Assembly: GCA_050246595.1 (NCBI GenBank)
Contig: JBFWVT010000006.1
Location: forward strand, 62,001-126,000
Source: DATARH01 sp050246595
GTDB lineage: Bacteria > Pseudomonadota > Alphaproteobacteria > ATCC43930 > CGMCC-115725
Direction of reading: 5' to 3'
Length of the DNA: 64,000 nt
Shown here: positions 44,217 to 53,272 of the stretch, one piece after another
Position numbering within the stretch: position 1 is the first letter of the stretch
Layout of the letters: each line of letters starts with the position of its first letter
Translations under genes and position numbers: made by a program
Notes under the pieces: generated by a model
Told to the model about the DNA's origin: nothing
The model's input: the letters and a program-made list of their open reading frames with translations, nothing else
Databases searched by the model: none

Positions 44217-45542
44217 TCAGGCGCGCTGTTCAAGCGGCACGTAGTGGCGTTCCGGCGCGCCGGTGAACAACTGGCGCGGCCGCATGATCTTGGTGTCCGG
44301 GTCCTCGATCATCTCGGTCCATTGCGCGATCCAGCCGACCGTGCGGGCGATCGCGAACAGCACCGTAAACATCGAGGTCGGGAAACCCATCGCCTTCAGA
44401 ATGATCCCCGAATAGAAATCGACATTCGGGTAAAGCTTGCGGCTGATGAAATAGTCGTCGTTGAGCGCGATCTTTTCGAGCTCCATCGCGAGATCGAGCA
44501 GCGGCTCGTCCTTGATGCCGAGTTCCGCCAGGACTTCGTGGCAGCTCTCGCGCAGGACATGGGCACGCGGGTCGTAATTCTTGTAAACGCGGTGGCCGAA
44601 GCCGAACAGGATCTCGTGATTGTGCTTGTCTTTGACCTGGCTGATGAAGTCCTTGATGTTCGAGCGGTCGCCGATCTTGGCGAGCATCTTCAGCACGGCC
44701 TCATTGGCGCCGCCATGCGCCGGACCCCACAGCGAGGCGATGCCGGCGGCGATGCAGGCAAACGGGTTGGCGCCGCTCGACCCGGCGTTGCGCACGGTGG
44801 CGGTCGAGGCGTTCTGCTCGTGATCGGCGTGCAGGATGAAGATGCGGTCCATCGCCTTGGCGAGGATCGAGCTGACCTTGTACTCCTCGCACGGCACCGC
44901 GAAAGTCATGTAAAGAAAGTTCTCGGCGTAGCCCAGCTCGTTCTTCGGATACATGAAGGGCTGGCCTTGCGAATATTTGTAAGCCATCGCGCCGATCGTC
45001 GGCAGCTTGGCAATCAGCCGGTGCGAGGCGATCATCCGCTGGTACGGGTCGTTGATGTCGGTCGAGTCGTGATAGAACGCCGACAGCGCCCCGACGACGC
45101 CGCACAGCACCGCCATCGGGTGCGCGTCGCGGCGGAACCCGCGGAAGAACGTCGCGAGCTGCTCGTGCACCATCGTGTGGTGCGTGATGTCGTAGACGAA
45201 CTGCGCCTTCTGCTTGGCGTTCGGCAGCTCGCCATTGAGCAGCAGATAGGCGACTTCGAGAAAGTCGCTCCTGTCGGCAAGTTCCTTGATCGGATAGCCG
45301 CGATAGAGCAGCACGCCCTCGTCACCGTCGATATAGGTGATGCTGGAACGGCAGGCGGCGGTCGCCATAAAGCCGGGGTCGTAGGTGAAGTATCCGGTCT
45401 GCGCGTAGAGCTTGCGGACGTCGATGACCTTCGGCCCGATCGAACCCTCGATCACCGGCAGTTCGACCGACTTGCCGGTCGCGTTGTCGGTCAGGGTCAT
45501 CGTGCCGCTGACAGTGCCGAGGTTCGTATTGTTGCCGTCCAT
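44217..45542 (-). CDS. gltA: Citrate synthase (type II)
   Basis: TCA-cycle enzyme condensing acetyl-CoA with oxaloacetate. The 441-residue product shows the hexameric type II pattern: N-terminal LTDNATGKSVELPVIEGSIG, then HTMVHEQLATFFRGFRRDAHP, LHADHEQNASTATVRNAGSSGANP, FGHRVYKNYDPRA and NVDFYSGI with the catalytic Asp. The start at 45542 gives the MDGNNTNLGT N-terminus and has GAGG eight bases upstream. A credible promoter is at 45629-45656. gltX is upstream across 531 bp with no gene between them. Confidence 0.96.
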   Translation of the reverse strand: MDGNNTNLGTVSGTMTLTDNATGKSVELPVIEGSIGPKVIDVRKLYAQTGYFTYDPGFMATAACRSSITYIDGDEGVLLYRGYPIKELADRSDFLEVAYLLLNGELPNAKQKAQFVYDITHHTMVHEQLATFFRGFRRDAHPMAVLCGVVGALSAFYHDSTDINDPYQRMIASHRLIAKLPTIGAMAYKYSQGQPFMYPKNELGYAENFLYMTFAVPCEEYKVSSILAKAMDRIFILHADHEQNASTATVRNAGSSGANPFACIAAGIASLWGPAHGGANEAVLKMLAKIGDRSNIKDFISQVKDKHNHEILFGFGHRVYKNYDPRAHVLRESCHEVLAELGIKDEPLLDLAMELEKIALNDDYFISRKLYPNVDFYSGIILKAMGFPTSMFTVLFAIARTVGWIAQWTEMIEDPDTKIMRPRQLFTGAPERHYVPLEQRA

Positions 45543-46073
45543 GGAATGCACCTCGATCGAAACGCCCGCGGGCGAAATGACCCCGGGCGAGTTGGCCAGT
45601 GGCCGCGGAGCATAGCCGCTGGGCCGCAATTATCAAACGCCGTTCAGATTTTGCAATGCAATATCGCGGGTGCGAGAGAAACACTATTGGGTAGGGCGGA
45701 TCAGCGAAGCGCAATCCGCCTTGGGGTCCGCAATCGGCGGAATGCGCGTTCCCGCAGGTCAAGCCCGCGGACGGCCGTGCTCAAAAGACCGGTGTCAGGC
45801 AGGTCCGGACTTGATCCGGGGACAGATCCCCAGTGGAGGAGGCACAATCGGCGGTTGGGCGGACCGGAGCGTCCGGCCGATTCTGCGACAAGTCCGCAGC
45901 CGGCGACCCATTGTATTGCTCATCTCAACTCCAGGTTCCCGGTCTCCCGAACACCGCACCGAAGCACCGATACCAGCCGACAAATTTGGCAAAATTGACG
46001 GCGGCCTCCTTCGTATCCGCAATCGTGCCGGTTTCCGGGCAAAGCCCCGCGGACTAGGCTTTTCCGCCCGCGC
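45543..46073. other. Intergenic region (531 bp) with no convincing gene
   Basis: Between gltA and gltX. It holds the gltA promoter (45629-45656), a 26-bp palindrome-like element GGCGGAT...ATCCGCC (45695-45720) and moderately AT-rich unassigned sequence up to 46073. Open frames here lack ribosome binding sites and family resemblance. No tRNA or ncRNA was recognised. Confidence 0.6.
45629..45656 (-). promoter_or_regulatory. Likely sigma70 promoter for gltA
   Basis: Minus strand: TTGCAA (45656-45651) is followed after 16 bases by GATAAT (45634-45629). It predicts transcription start near 45621, about 80 bases before the gltA ATG. Confidence 0.5.
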
Positions 46074-47492
46074 CTACCCACGCACAGCATCCTTGATGCG
46101 CCCCAGGCTCTCCTCGCGGCTCAACACCTCCATGACCTCGAACAGACCCGGCGAGGCGAGCGAGCCGGTCAACGCGGCGCGCAGCGGCTGCGCGACCGCG
46201 CCCAGTTTCAACCCGCCGCTCTCGGCAAAGCGGCGCAGCTCGGCTTCCAACACCGGCGCGGTCCATTCCGGTTCTCCGAGAAGCGTCAGCGCCGCGCCGA
46301 GCGCCAGGAGCCGTTCGCGGGCCTCCGGAACCAGGACTTTGGCGGCGTCGGCGGCAAGCGGGATCGGCCGCTGCGCGACATAGAACCGGGCCTTCTGCGC
46401 CAGTTCGACAATCGTCTTCGCGCGCGGTTTGAGACCGGGCATTCCCTTCAGCAGGCGCTCGCGCTGGGTCCCGGACAGCGCCCGGCCGAATTCCTTTTCG
46501 AGCCGCTCGGCCATCAAGCCGGCGAGGCGGTGGTCATCGGAGGCGCGGATGTAATGCGCGTTGACGCTGTCGAGCTTGGCCTGATCGAACCGTGCGGCGG
46601 CGCGCCCGACATCGGCGATGTCGAACCAGCCTATCGCGTCCTCGGTTGAAATGATCTCATCGTCGCCGTGGCTCCAGCCGAGCCGCAGCAGATAATTGCG
46701 CAACGCCTCCGGCAGATAGCCGAGATCGCGATACTGCTCGACGCCGATCGCACCGTGCCGCTTTGACATTTTCGCGCCGTCGGTGCCGTGGATCAGCGGC
46801 ACATGCGCGAATTGCGGCACCTCCCAGTCGAGGGCGCGGTAGATCTGCGTCTGGCGGAATGCGTTGTTCAGATGGTCGTCACCGCGGATCACATGAGTGA
46901 TGCCCATGTCGTGGTCATCGACGACGACCGAGAGATTGTAGGTGGGCGTGCCGTCGGCGCGCAGCAGGATCAGATCGTCGAGTTCGGCGTTCGATACCGT
47001 GACCTCGCCCTGGACGAGATCGCGGATCGTCGTCATGCCGTCCTGCGGCGCCCGCAGCCGGGTCACCGGCGCGATGCCTTGCGGCGCCTCGGCGGGATCG
47101 CGGTCGCGCCAGGTGCCGTCATAACGCACCGAGCGTTTCTCGGCGCGCGCCTTCTCGCGCATCACCTCAAGCTCGGCCGGGGTGCAGTAGCAATGATAGG
47201 CCCGGCCGCGTTTCAGCATCTCGCGTGCGATTTCGGCGTGGCGGGCGGCGCGGGCGAATTGATGCACGATGTCGCCGTCCCAATCGAGACCGAGCCAGGA
47301 CAGCCCGTCGATGATCGCGGCGACCGCTTCCGGTGTCGAACGCTGCCGGTCGGTGTCCTCGATGCGCAGACGAAAGGTGCCGCCGCAGCGGCGGGCGTAG
47401 AGCCAGTTGAACAGCGCCGTGCGGGCGCCGCCGATATGCAGAAACCCGGTCGGGGAGGGGGCGAAACGGACGACGACGCCTGCGGTACTCAT
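46074..47492 (-). CDS. gltX: Glutamyl-tRNA synthetase
   Basis: Class I synthetase of 472 residues charging tRNA-Glu. The HIGH motif is HIGGARTALFNWLYARR in FAPSPTGFLHIGG, and the KMSKS motif is KMSKRHGAIGVE (about 237-248). An anticodon-binding C-terminal domain follows. Length and motifs suit the GltX family; whether it is discriminating or charges tRNA-Gln too cannot be decided. It lies upstream of gltA. Confidence 0.95.
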   Translation of the reverse strand: MSTAGVVVRFAPSPTGFLHIGGARTALFNWLYARRCGGTFRLRIEDTDRQRSTPEAVAAIIDGLSWLGLDWDGDIVHQFARAARHAEIAREMLKRGRAYHCYCTPAELEVMREKARAEKRSVRYDGTWRDRDPAEAPQGIAPVTRLRAPQDGMTTIRDLVQGEVTVSNAELDDLILLRADGTPTYNLSVVVDDHDMGITHVIRGDDHLNNAFRQTQIYRALDWEVPQFAHVPLIHGTDGAKMSKRHGAIGVEQYRDLGYLPEALRNYLLRLGWSHGDDEIISTEDAIGWFDIADVGRAAARFDQAKLDSVNAHYIRASDDHRLAGLMAERLEKEFGRALSGTQRERLLKGMPGLKPRAKTIVELAQKARFYVAQRPIPLAADAAKVLVPEARERLLALGAALTLLGEPEWTAPVLEAELRRFAESGGLKLGAVAQPLRAALTGSLASPGLFEVMEVLSREESLGRIKDAVRG

Positions 47493-47639
47493 GAGCCGCT
47501 ATGTAAGCGCGGCCATGCGTCCGTGCCATCGGTTTGACGGGCGGCACAGCGGCGACCGTCCCGAAATGGCAGTATGATCCGATCCCAAACTGAGGCGCTA
47601 TCCGCAGTAAAGTCAGCGTGCCGAGGGCGCTCTTCAGGA

Positions 47640-47671
47640 CGGCCGGCATGCCGGCGGGACGCCGGCGGTCC
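47640..47671. repeat. Dispersed 32-bp repeat, copy 1
   Basis: The sequence with core tgccggcgggacgccggc recurs at 56286-56317 with 30 of 32 identical bases. The surrounding gap (47493-47731) also has two similar blocks ending aaactgaggc at about 47561-47598 and 47684-47722, direct repeats that flank it. No gene is seen. Confidence 0.75.
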
Positions 47672-47731
47672 CGAGGGATTGCTCCGGGGTGGCATAGCGG
47701 GCCGATTTCAAACTGAGGCAGCACCAAAAGC

Positions 47732-48703
47732 CTAGACTTCGCGAATGCGCCCGTCCGATGCGGTGGCCAGCGCGATCGCTTCGAACGCGGCGACGACCGC
47801 GACCATCTCGTCGGTGCCGATCGGATACGGCGCGGTGTCGGCGACCGCGTCGGCAAAGGCTTCCAGATTGGCGCGCACCGAATCGGCCTCTTGCAGCGCG
47901 ACGAGCTGCGGCTTTTCCCCGCTCCGGCGCAGCACCAGCTCGGTGCGGCCGAGCGCCTCGGCCGAGCCGTCGCGGCCAAAAGCGTGCACCCGCCAGAACA
48001 GCGGCGTGCAGCGCACCGCCGCCAGCATTCCGCTGACCCCGGAGCGGAATTCGAGCAGCGCCACGAGCGTGTCGAGCGGGTCGGGCGCGGCGCGGTGCGT
48101 CAGCAATTGCGCCTGCACCCGGCGCACCGGCCCCGCCATCCGGATCATCGCATCGAGCGCGTGTATCCGGGTGCCGGTCATCCCGCCGGCCGGCGACTCG
48201 TCGGGCGCATCGCGCCACGGCGAGAACAGCGTCGCCGACACCTCGTTGCTGAAATTGGCCTCGATATGCAGCAACCGGCCGAGTTCGCCGCTCGCGACGA
48301 TGCGCGCCAATTCCTGCATCGCCGGAAAGAAGCGTTTGTCGGTGCCGACCCCGAGCACGACACCGGTCTCCCGGCACGCCGCGACGGCGCGCTCGGCCTC
48401 GGCGCGGGTCAGGGTCAGCGGTTTTTCGCAGAACACCGCTTTTCCGGCGCCGGCGACCGCGACGATCTGGTCGGCATGTTGCGAATGCGGCGTCGCCAGC
48501 ACGACCGCGTCGATGCCCGGATCGGCAAGCACCGGATCGAGGGTGCGGACCGGCTGCAATCCGTGCCGGTCGAGAAAATCGCGCGAGCGCGCGGGATCGC
48601 GCGTCACCGCCGTCGTAAAGCGCAGGCGGTCGCTCTTGTCCTGCACCGACGCGACCAGGGTCTGCCCCCAGCGGCCGAGCCCGACAATTGCTGCGTTCAT
48701 CAT
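47732..48703 (-). CDS. Gfo/Idh/MocA family oxidoreductase
   Basis: NAD(P)-dependent dehydrogenase of 323 residues. The Rossmann motif AAIVGLGRWGQTLV, the VVLATPHSQHADQIVAV block and CEKPLTLTRAEAER with the invariant EKP Lys are present. A C-terminal sheet domain follows (HALDAMIRMAG). Family members oxidise sugars, inositols or reduce biliverdin; here the substrate is unknown. The start is ATG 48703 or 48700. Upstream lies a palindrome cluster and purD. Confidence 0.85.
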   Translation of the reverse strand: MMNAAIVGLGRWGQTLVASVQDKSDRLRFTTAVTRDPARSRDFLDRHGLQPVRTLDPVLADPGIDAVVLATPHSQHADQIVAVAGAGKAVFCEKPLTLTRAEAERAVAACRETGVVLGVGTDKRFFPAMQELARIVASGELGRLLHIEANFSNEVSATLFSPWRDAPDESPAGGMTGTRIHALDAMIRMAGPVRRVQAQLLTHRAAPDPLDTLVALLEFRSGVSGMLAAVRCTPLFWRVHAFGRDGSAEALGRTELVLRRSGEKPQLVALQEADSVRANLEAFADAVADTAPYPIGTDEMVAVVAAFEAIALATASDGRIREV

Positions 48704-48724
48704 GGCGTTGCCACTGACCGCGAA

Positions 48725-48862
48725 ACCCCTCTCCGCCCTGAAGGGGGGAGAGGGAGGGGCCCGCGGCGGAGCCGTGGGGGGGTGAGGTGGGCAGCGGCAG
48801 CAACTCCGGAATCCACCCCCTCACCCCAACCCTCTCCCCCGTTGGGGGAGAGGGCGCTGCTT
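48725..48862. repeat. Intergenic palindrome cluster (CCCTCTCCC family)
   Basis: Two hairpins of the type CCCCTCTCC...GGGGGGAGAGGG lie between the oxidoreductase and purD. The second reads tctcccccgttgggggagag. No gene is seen in 48704-48899. Confidence 0.8.
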
Positions 48863-48899
48863 CCGGTGGTGGCAAAATAGGTGCAGATCAACATGGCAG

Positions 48900-50168
48900 C
48901 TAATCCCTCCGGGGTAACCCGATATCCCTGCGGCAGAAACCTTCCGGCCAGTCGATCCGGTCGATCGCGGCATAGGCGCGGGCGCGGGCGGCGGCAAGAT
49001 CGCTCCCGAGCGCCGTGATCCCGAGCACCCGTCCGCCGTCGGCGATAAGCCGCTCGCCGTCCCGTCTGGTGCCGGCATGGAATATCTTCACGTCCGGGTC
49101 GCTCGCGGCATTGGCAAGACCGCTTATCTCGGTGCCGCGAAGCGGGTCGTCCGGGTAGCCGCGAGCCGCCATCACGACGCACAGCGCCGTCTCGTCGTAC
49201 CAGCGCAGATCGACATCCTTCAGAACGCCGTCACGCGTCGCGAGCAGCGCCGGCAGCAGGTCGCTTTTCAGTCGCATCAGCAAGGCCTGACATTCCGGGT
49301 CGCCAAAGCGGACATTGTATTCGAGCAGTTTTGCTCCCTCCTCGGTCAGCATCAGCCCGGCGTAAAGCACGCCCTTGAATGGGCGGCCGTCGCGCGCCAT
49401 CGCCCGCACTGTCGGCAGCACGATCCGCTCCATGACGGCGCCCTCGACGGCCGGGGTGACCGACGGGGTGGGCGAATAGGCGCCCATGCCGCCGGTATTC
49501 GGGCCGGTATCGCCGTCGAAGGCGCGTTTGTGGTCCTGCGCCGCGGCGAGCGGCAGCGCGGTCTCGCCGTCCACCAGCGCGAAAAAGCTCGCCTCCTCGC
49601 CCGCGAGAAAATCCTCGATGACGATCTCGGCTCCGGCCGCGCCAAATCGTCCCTCTGCGAGCGCGGCATCGACCGCGTCGTTCGCCTCGGCGGTCGTGGC
49701 GGCGACGACGACCCCCTTGCCGGCGGCAAGACCGTCGGCCTTGACCACAACCGGCGCGCCATGCGCGGCGATATAGGCTTTTGCCGCCTCGGGATCGCGG
49801 AAGCGGCGGTAGGCGGCGGTCGGGATGCTCTCGCGCGCGCACAAATTTTTCATAAAGGCTTTTGAGCCTTCGAGCGCGGCGGCGGCGGCAGTGGGGCCGA
49901 ACGCGGCGATACTCTCGGCTTCGAGCGTATCGACGATTCCGGCGACGAGCGGCGCCTCCGGCCCGACGACGACAAAATCGACCCGGTTGCGGCGGCAGAA
50001 ATCGATGATCCCGGCCGTGTCGGTTGCGGCGAGGGGAACGCATTCGGCGTCCTCGGCGATGCCGGCATTGCCCGGCGCGCAATAGACATGGTCGGCGAGC
50101 GGCGAGCCGGAAATGGCCCAGGCCAGCGCGTGCTCGCGCCCGCCGGAGCCGATGACGAGGATGCGCAT
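48900..50168 (-). CDS. purD: Phosphoribosylamine-glycine ligase
   Basis: Second step of purine synthesis, joining glycine to phosphoribosylamine with ATP. The 422-residue ATP-grasp protein starts with MRILVIGSGGREHALAW (ATG 50168), has the GSKAFMKNLCARESIPTAA and GPNTGGMGAYSPTPSV motifs (about 213-228) and LLEYNVRFGDPECQ. A longer frame upstream runs through a repeat and is rejected. purN is separate at about 5.4 kb and purM is not seen. Confidence 0.96.
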   Translation of the reverse strand: MRILVIGSGGREHALAWAISGSPLADHVYCAPGNAGIAEDAECVPLAATDTAGIIDFCRRNRVDFVVVGPEAPLVAGIVDTLEAESIAAFGPTAAAAALEGSKAFMKNLCARESIPTAAYRRFRDPEAAKAYIAAHGAPVVVKADGLAAGKGVVVAATTAEANDAVDAALAEGRFGAAGAEIVIEDFLAGEEASFFALVDGETALPLAAAQDHKRAFDGDTGPNTGGMGAYSPTPSVTPAVEGAVMERIVLPTVRAMARDGRPFKGVLYAGLMLTEEGAKLLEYNVRFGDPECQALLMRLKSDLLPALLATRDGVLKDVDLRWYDETALCVVMAARGYPDDPLRGTEISGLANAASDPDVKIFHAGTRRDGERLIADGGRVLGITALGSDLAAARARAYAAIDRIDWPEGFCRRDIGLPRRD

Positions 50169-50187
50169 TACCGGACACCAGGAAGAA

Positions 50188-50385
50188 CCCTCTCTCCCCT
50201 TGGGGAGAGAGGGGGAATTGCGGCGTGGGTCATCGGTTCCGGACCCCAAAACCCTCTCCCGCATCGCGGGAGAGGGGGAACCGCTCGCGATCGCGAGCGG
50301 TGGGTGAGGGTCGATGGGGCCGAGTGTTGCTCTGGTCCCTCGAACCTCTTCCCTCTCCCCCATTGGGGGAGAGGGAGAGCAACTT
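50188..50385. repeat. Intergenic palindrome cluster (CCCTCTCCC family, three hairpins)
   Basis: Three hairpins (about 50188-50216, 50249-50277 and 50350-50378) fill the divergent gap between purD and xseA. The second reads ctctcccgcatcgcgggaga. Promoters for both genes must lie in or between these copies. Confidence 0.8.
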
Positions 50386-50431
50386 TGGCGCCCGCGTCGC
50401 GCCGGCGTCCCGTCTCCGGTAGAATGGCGTC

Positions 50432-51940
50432 ATGGATGACCTGCCGCTGACCGAAGCTGCCGCCTGGAACGATGCCGCCCAGCCGGCCGCAAGACCAAAC
50501 CTGCCCGAGTATACCGTCTCCGAGCTGTCGCTGGCACTGAAGCGCGCGATCGAGGACGGGTTCGGCTTTGTCCGCGTGCGCGGCGAGGTGTCCGGCTGGA
50601 AGCGGCACGGCTCGGGGCATTGCTATTTCGCGCTGAAGGACAGCGACGCCGTCATCGACGCGGTGTGCTGGCGCGGCACCGCGACCCGCCTCGATATCAA
50701 ACCCGAGGACGGGATGGAGGTCGTGTGCAGCGGCAGGCTGACGACCTATGCCGGGCGCTCGAAATACCAGCTCGTCGTCGAGCGGATCGAACTGGCCGGG
50801 ATCGGCGCGCTGTTGAAGCTGCTCGAAGAACGCCGGCAAAGGCTCATGGCCGAGGGGCTGTTCGCGGCCGAGCGAAAGAGGAAACTGCCGTTTCTGCCCG
50901 AGGTGATCGGCATCGTGACCTCGCCGACCGGGGCGGTAATCCGCGATATCCTGCACCGGCTGGCCGACCGTTTCCCGCGCCGGGTGCTGCTGTGGCCGGT
51001 GGCGGTGCAGGGCGACGGCGCGGCGGCGCAGATCGCGGCGGCGATCGAAGGCTTCAACCGGATCGCGCCGGGCGGCCCCGGCGATACCGGCGTGCCGCGT
51101 CCCGATCTGCTGATCGTCGCGCGCGGCGGCGGCAGCATCGAGGATCTGATGGCGTTCAACGAGGAGATCGTCGTGCGCGCCGCGGCTGCCTCGGCGATCC
51201 CGCTGATCTCGGCGGTCGGCCACGAGACCGACACGACCTTGATCGACCACGCCAGCGACCGGCGCGCCCCGACCCCGACCGCGGCGGCCGAGATGGCGGT
51301 GCCGGTGCGGCTCGATCTCGTCGCCGATCTCGGCGGCAGGGCGGCGCGGCTGGCCGGCGGGCTGTCGCGGCTGCTGACCGAGTCGCGGCTGCATCTGGCC
51401 GGGCTGGCGCGCGGTCTGCCCGATCCGCAGGACCTGTTGGGCGCTGCGGCGCAGCGGCTCGACGACCGCAGCGAGCGCCTGCTTCTCGCGATCGGCGCAC
51501 GCTTCGCCGCGGCGCGGCAGCGTCTCGATCTCGCCGCTTCCGGGTTGCGCCCGGCGGCGCTGGCCGGCGATGTCGAGAGGGCGCGCGAGCGCTTCGCCGC
51601 GGTCGAAAACCGCCTTGCCCCCGCGATGACCCGCGTCGTCGCCGGAAAGCGCGATGCGCTCGACAATTTTGCCGGAAGGCTCGCCACCCATTCGGAGCGG
51701 CACGAAAGCCTCCTGGCGCGCGGTTATGTCGTCGTGCGCGACGCGGCCGGCGCGGTCGTCACCGAGGCGGCGGCGGTGCGGCCCAACACAGCCCTTGAAC
51801 TCGAATTTCATGACGGCAAGGTAGGGGTCGTCGCCGGTGTCGGTGCCAGTGTCGGTGCCGGGGGAGGCGGTCCGCGGCGGGCGGCTCGGCGCACCGCGTC
51901 GCGGATCGGTCAGCCCAGCCTGTTCGATGGAGATTGCTGA
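50432..51940 (+). CDS. xseA: Exodeoxyribonuclease VII large subunit
   Basis: Large subunit of the exonuclease that degrades single-stranded DNA into acid-soluble oligonucleotides; works with the small XseB. The 502-residue product has an OB-fold start (YTVSELSLALKRAIEDGFGFVRVRGEVSGWKRH), the central VIGIVTSPTGAVIRDILHR and GGGSIEDLMAFNEE motifs and a long coiled coil. The C-terminal region ends in a Gly-rich linker. It is directly followed by rph (ATG adjacent to the stop codon). Confidence 0.95.
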   Translation: MDDLPLTEAAAWNDAAQPAARPNLPEYTVSELSLALKRAIEDGFGFVRVRGEVSGWKRHGSGHCYFALKDSDAVIDAVCWRGTATRLDIKPEDGMEVVCSGRLTTYAGRSKYQLVVERIELAGIGALLKLLEERRQRLMAEGLFAAERKRKLPFLPEVIGIVTSPTGAVIRDILHRLADRFPRRVLLWPVAVQGDGAAAQIAAAIEGFNRIAPGGPGDTGVPRPDLLIVARGGGSIEDLMAFNEEIVVRAAAASAIPLISAVGHETDTTLIDHASDRRAPTPTAAAEMAVPVRLDLVADLGGRAARLAGGLSRLLTESRLHLAGLARGLPDPQDLLGAAAQRLDDRSERLLLAIGARFAAARQRLDLAASGLRPAALAGDVERARERFAAVENRLAPAMTRVVAGKRDALDNFAGRLATHSERHESLLARGYVVVRDAAGAVVTEAAAVRPNTALELEFHDGKVGVVAGVGASVGAGGGGPRRAARRTASRIGQPSLFDGDC

Positions 51941-52660
51941 ATGCGCCCTTCCGGCCGCGCCCCCGACGCGCTGCGCCCGGTCCGTCTGGAGCCGGGTTTC
52001 GCCAAATACGCCGAGGGGTCGTGCCTGGCGCGGTTCGGCGACACGCACGTGCTGTGCACGGCTTCGGTCGAGGAGCGCGTGCCGCCGTTTCTGCGCAATA
52101 CCGGACGCGGCTGGGTCACGGCCGAATACGGCATGCTGCCGCGCTCGACGCATACCCGCACCGACCGCGAGGCGGCGCGCGGCCGGCAGAGCGGGCGCAC
52201 GCAGGAGATCCAGCGGCTGATCGGCCGCAGCCTGCGCGCCGTCACCGATCTTGCCGCGCTTGGCGAGCGCCAGATCCGGATCGATTGCGACGTGCTGCAG
52301 GCCGATGGCGGCACCCGCACGGCCGCGATCACCGGCAGCTATGTCGCGCTGTATCAGGCGCTGGCGAAATTCGTCAGGGATGGGCTGTTGCCCGCCGTGC
52401 CGCTCAACGACAGCGTCGCGGCGGTGTCATGCGGCGTGTGCGATGGGGTCGCGGTGCTCGATCTGGATTATGCCGAGGATTCGCAGGCGATGACCGACGC
52501 CAATTTTGTGCTGACCGGGACAGGCGGCATCGTCGAGATCCAGGCGACGGCGGAAGGCGCGCCGTTCGACGAGGCGGCGTTCGCGCGGATGCTGGCACTG
52601 GCGCGCGCCGGGATCGCCGAATTGACCGCGCGGCAGCGCGAAGCGCTCGGGCTGGGTTGA
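51941..52660 (+). CDS. rph: Ribonuclease PH
   Basis: Phosphate-dependent 3'-5' exoribonuclease trimming tRNA 3' ends. The 239-residue product contains FGDTHVLCTASVEERVP, TAEYGMLPRSTHTRTDREA, RQSGRTQEIQRLIGRSLRAV and CDVLQADGGTRTAAITGS, with SCGVCDGVAVLDLDYAEDSQA. It abuts xseA upstream and rdgB downstream, as commonly found. Length and motifs are normal. Confidence 0.97.
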   Translation: MRPSGRAPDALRPVRLEPGFAKYAEGSCLARFGDTHVLCTASVEERVPPFLRNTGRGWVTAEYGMLPRSTHTRTDREAARGRQSGRTQEIQRLIGRSLRAVTDLAALGERQIRIDCDVLQADGGTRTAAITGSYVALYQALAKFVRDGLLPAVPLNDSVAAVSCGVCDGVAVLDLDYAEDSQAMTDANFVLTGTGGIVEIQATAEGAPFDEAAFARMLALARAGIAELTARQREALGLG

Positions 52661-53272
52661 ATGGCGGCGGGGCGGATTGTCGCCGGCGAGCGGCTGGTCG
52701 TCGCCAGCCACAATCCCGGCAAGGTCGTCGAGATCGAGGCGTTGCTCAGGCCGTTCGGGGTCGCGGCGGTCGGTGCCGCTTCGCTCGGCCTGAAGGAGCC
52801 GGAGGAGACCGGCGCGACATTTGAAGAAAACGCCGCGTTGAAGGCGCGGGCCGCGAGCGAGGCCAGCGGGCTGGTTGCGCTTGCCGACGATTCCGGCCTG
52901 GTCGTGCCGGCGCTGGGCGGCGCTCCGGGGATTTATTCGGCGCGCTGGGCCGGGCCGGGCAAGGATTTTTCCCATGCGATGGAGCGGGTGTGGCGCGAGC
53001 TTGGCGCTATGGGCATTGGAGAGGGGGACCGGCGCGCCCATTTCGTGGCGGTGCTGGCGCTGACGTGGCCCGACGGCGAGATCGCGGGCTTCCGCGGCGA
53101 GGTCCACGGCCGGCTGGTCTGGCCGCCGCGCGGCGAACGCGGCTTCGGCTACGATCCGATGTTCGTCCCCGACGGTTACGAGATGACCTTCGGCGAGATC
53201 GACCCGGACGAGAAGCACCGCATCAGCCACCGGGCGCGGGCTTTCGAGAAGCTGGTGAAGGAGTGTTTTTGA
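52661..53272 (+). CDS. rdgB: dITP/XTP pyrophosphatase RdgB (Ham1)
   Basis: Hydrolyses non-canonical purine nucleoside triphosphates to monophosphates, protecting DNA. The 203-residue product has the VVASHNPGKVVEIEALL start motif, FEENAALKARAASEASGLVALADDSGL with the catalytic Asp and GAPGIYSARWAG, then ERGFGYDPMFVPDG. It starts right after the rph stop and its end overlaps the possible hemW TTG start (TTGA), with AAGGAG just upstream. A canonical arrangement. Confidence 0.96.
   Translation: MAAGRIVAGERLVVASHNPGKVVEIEALLRPFGVAAVGAASLGLKEPEETGATFEENAALKARAASEASGLVALADDSGLVVPALGGAPGIYSARWAGPGKDFSHAMERVWRELGAMGIGEGDRRAHFVAVLALTWPDGEIAGFRGEVHGRLVWPPRGERGFGYDPMFVPDGYEMTFGEIDPDEKHRISHRARAFEKLVKECF

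Noticed and set aside
45670..46073. Possible gene between gltA and gltX
   Set aside because: Open frame has no start signal, no family match and contains a palindromic repeat.
48900..50363. Longer purD with an N-terminal extension
   Set aside because: The extension reads through a palindromic repeat and does not match PurD N-termini.
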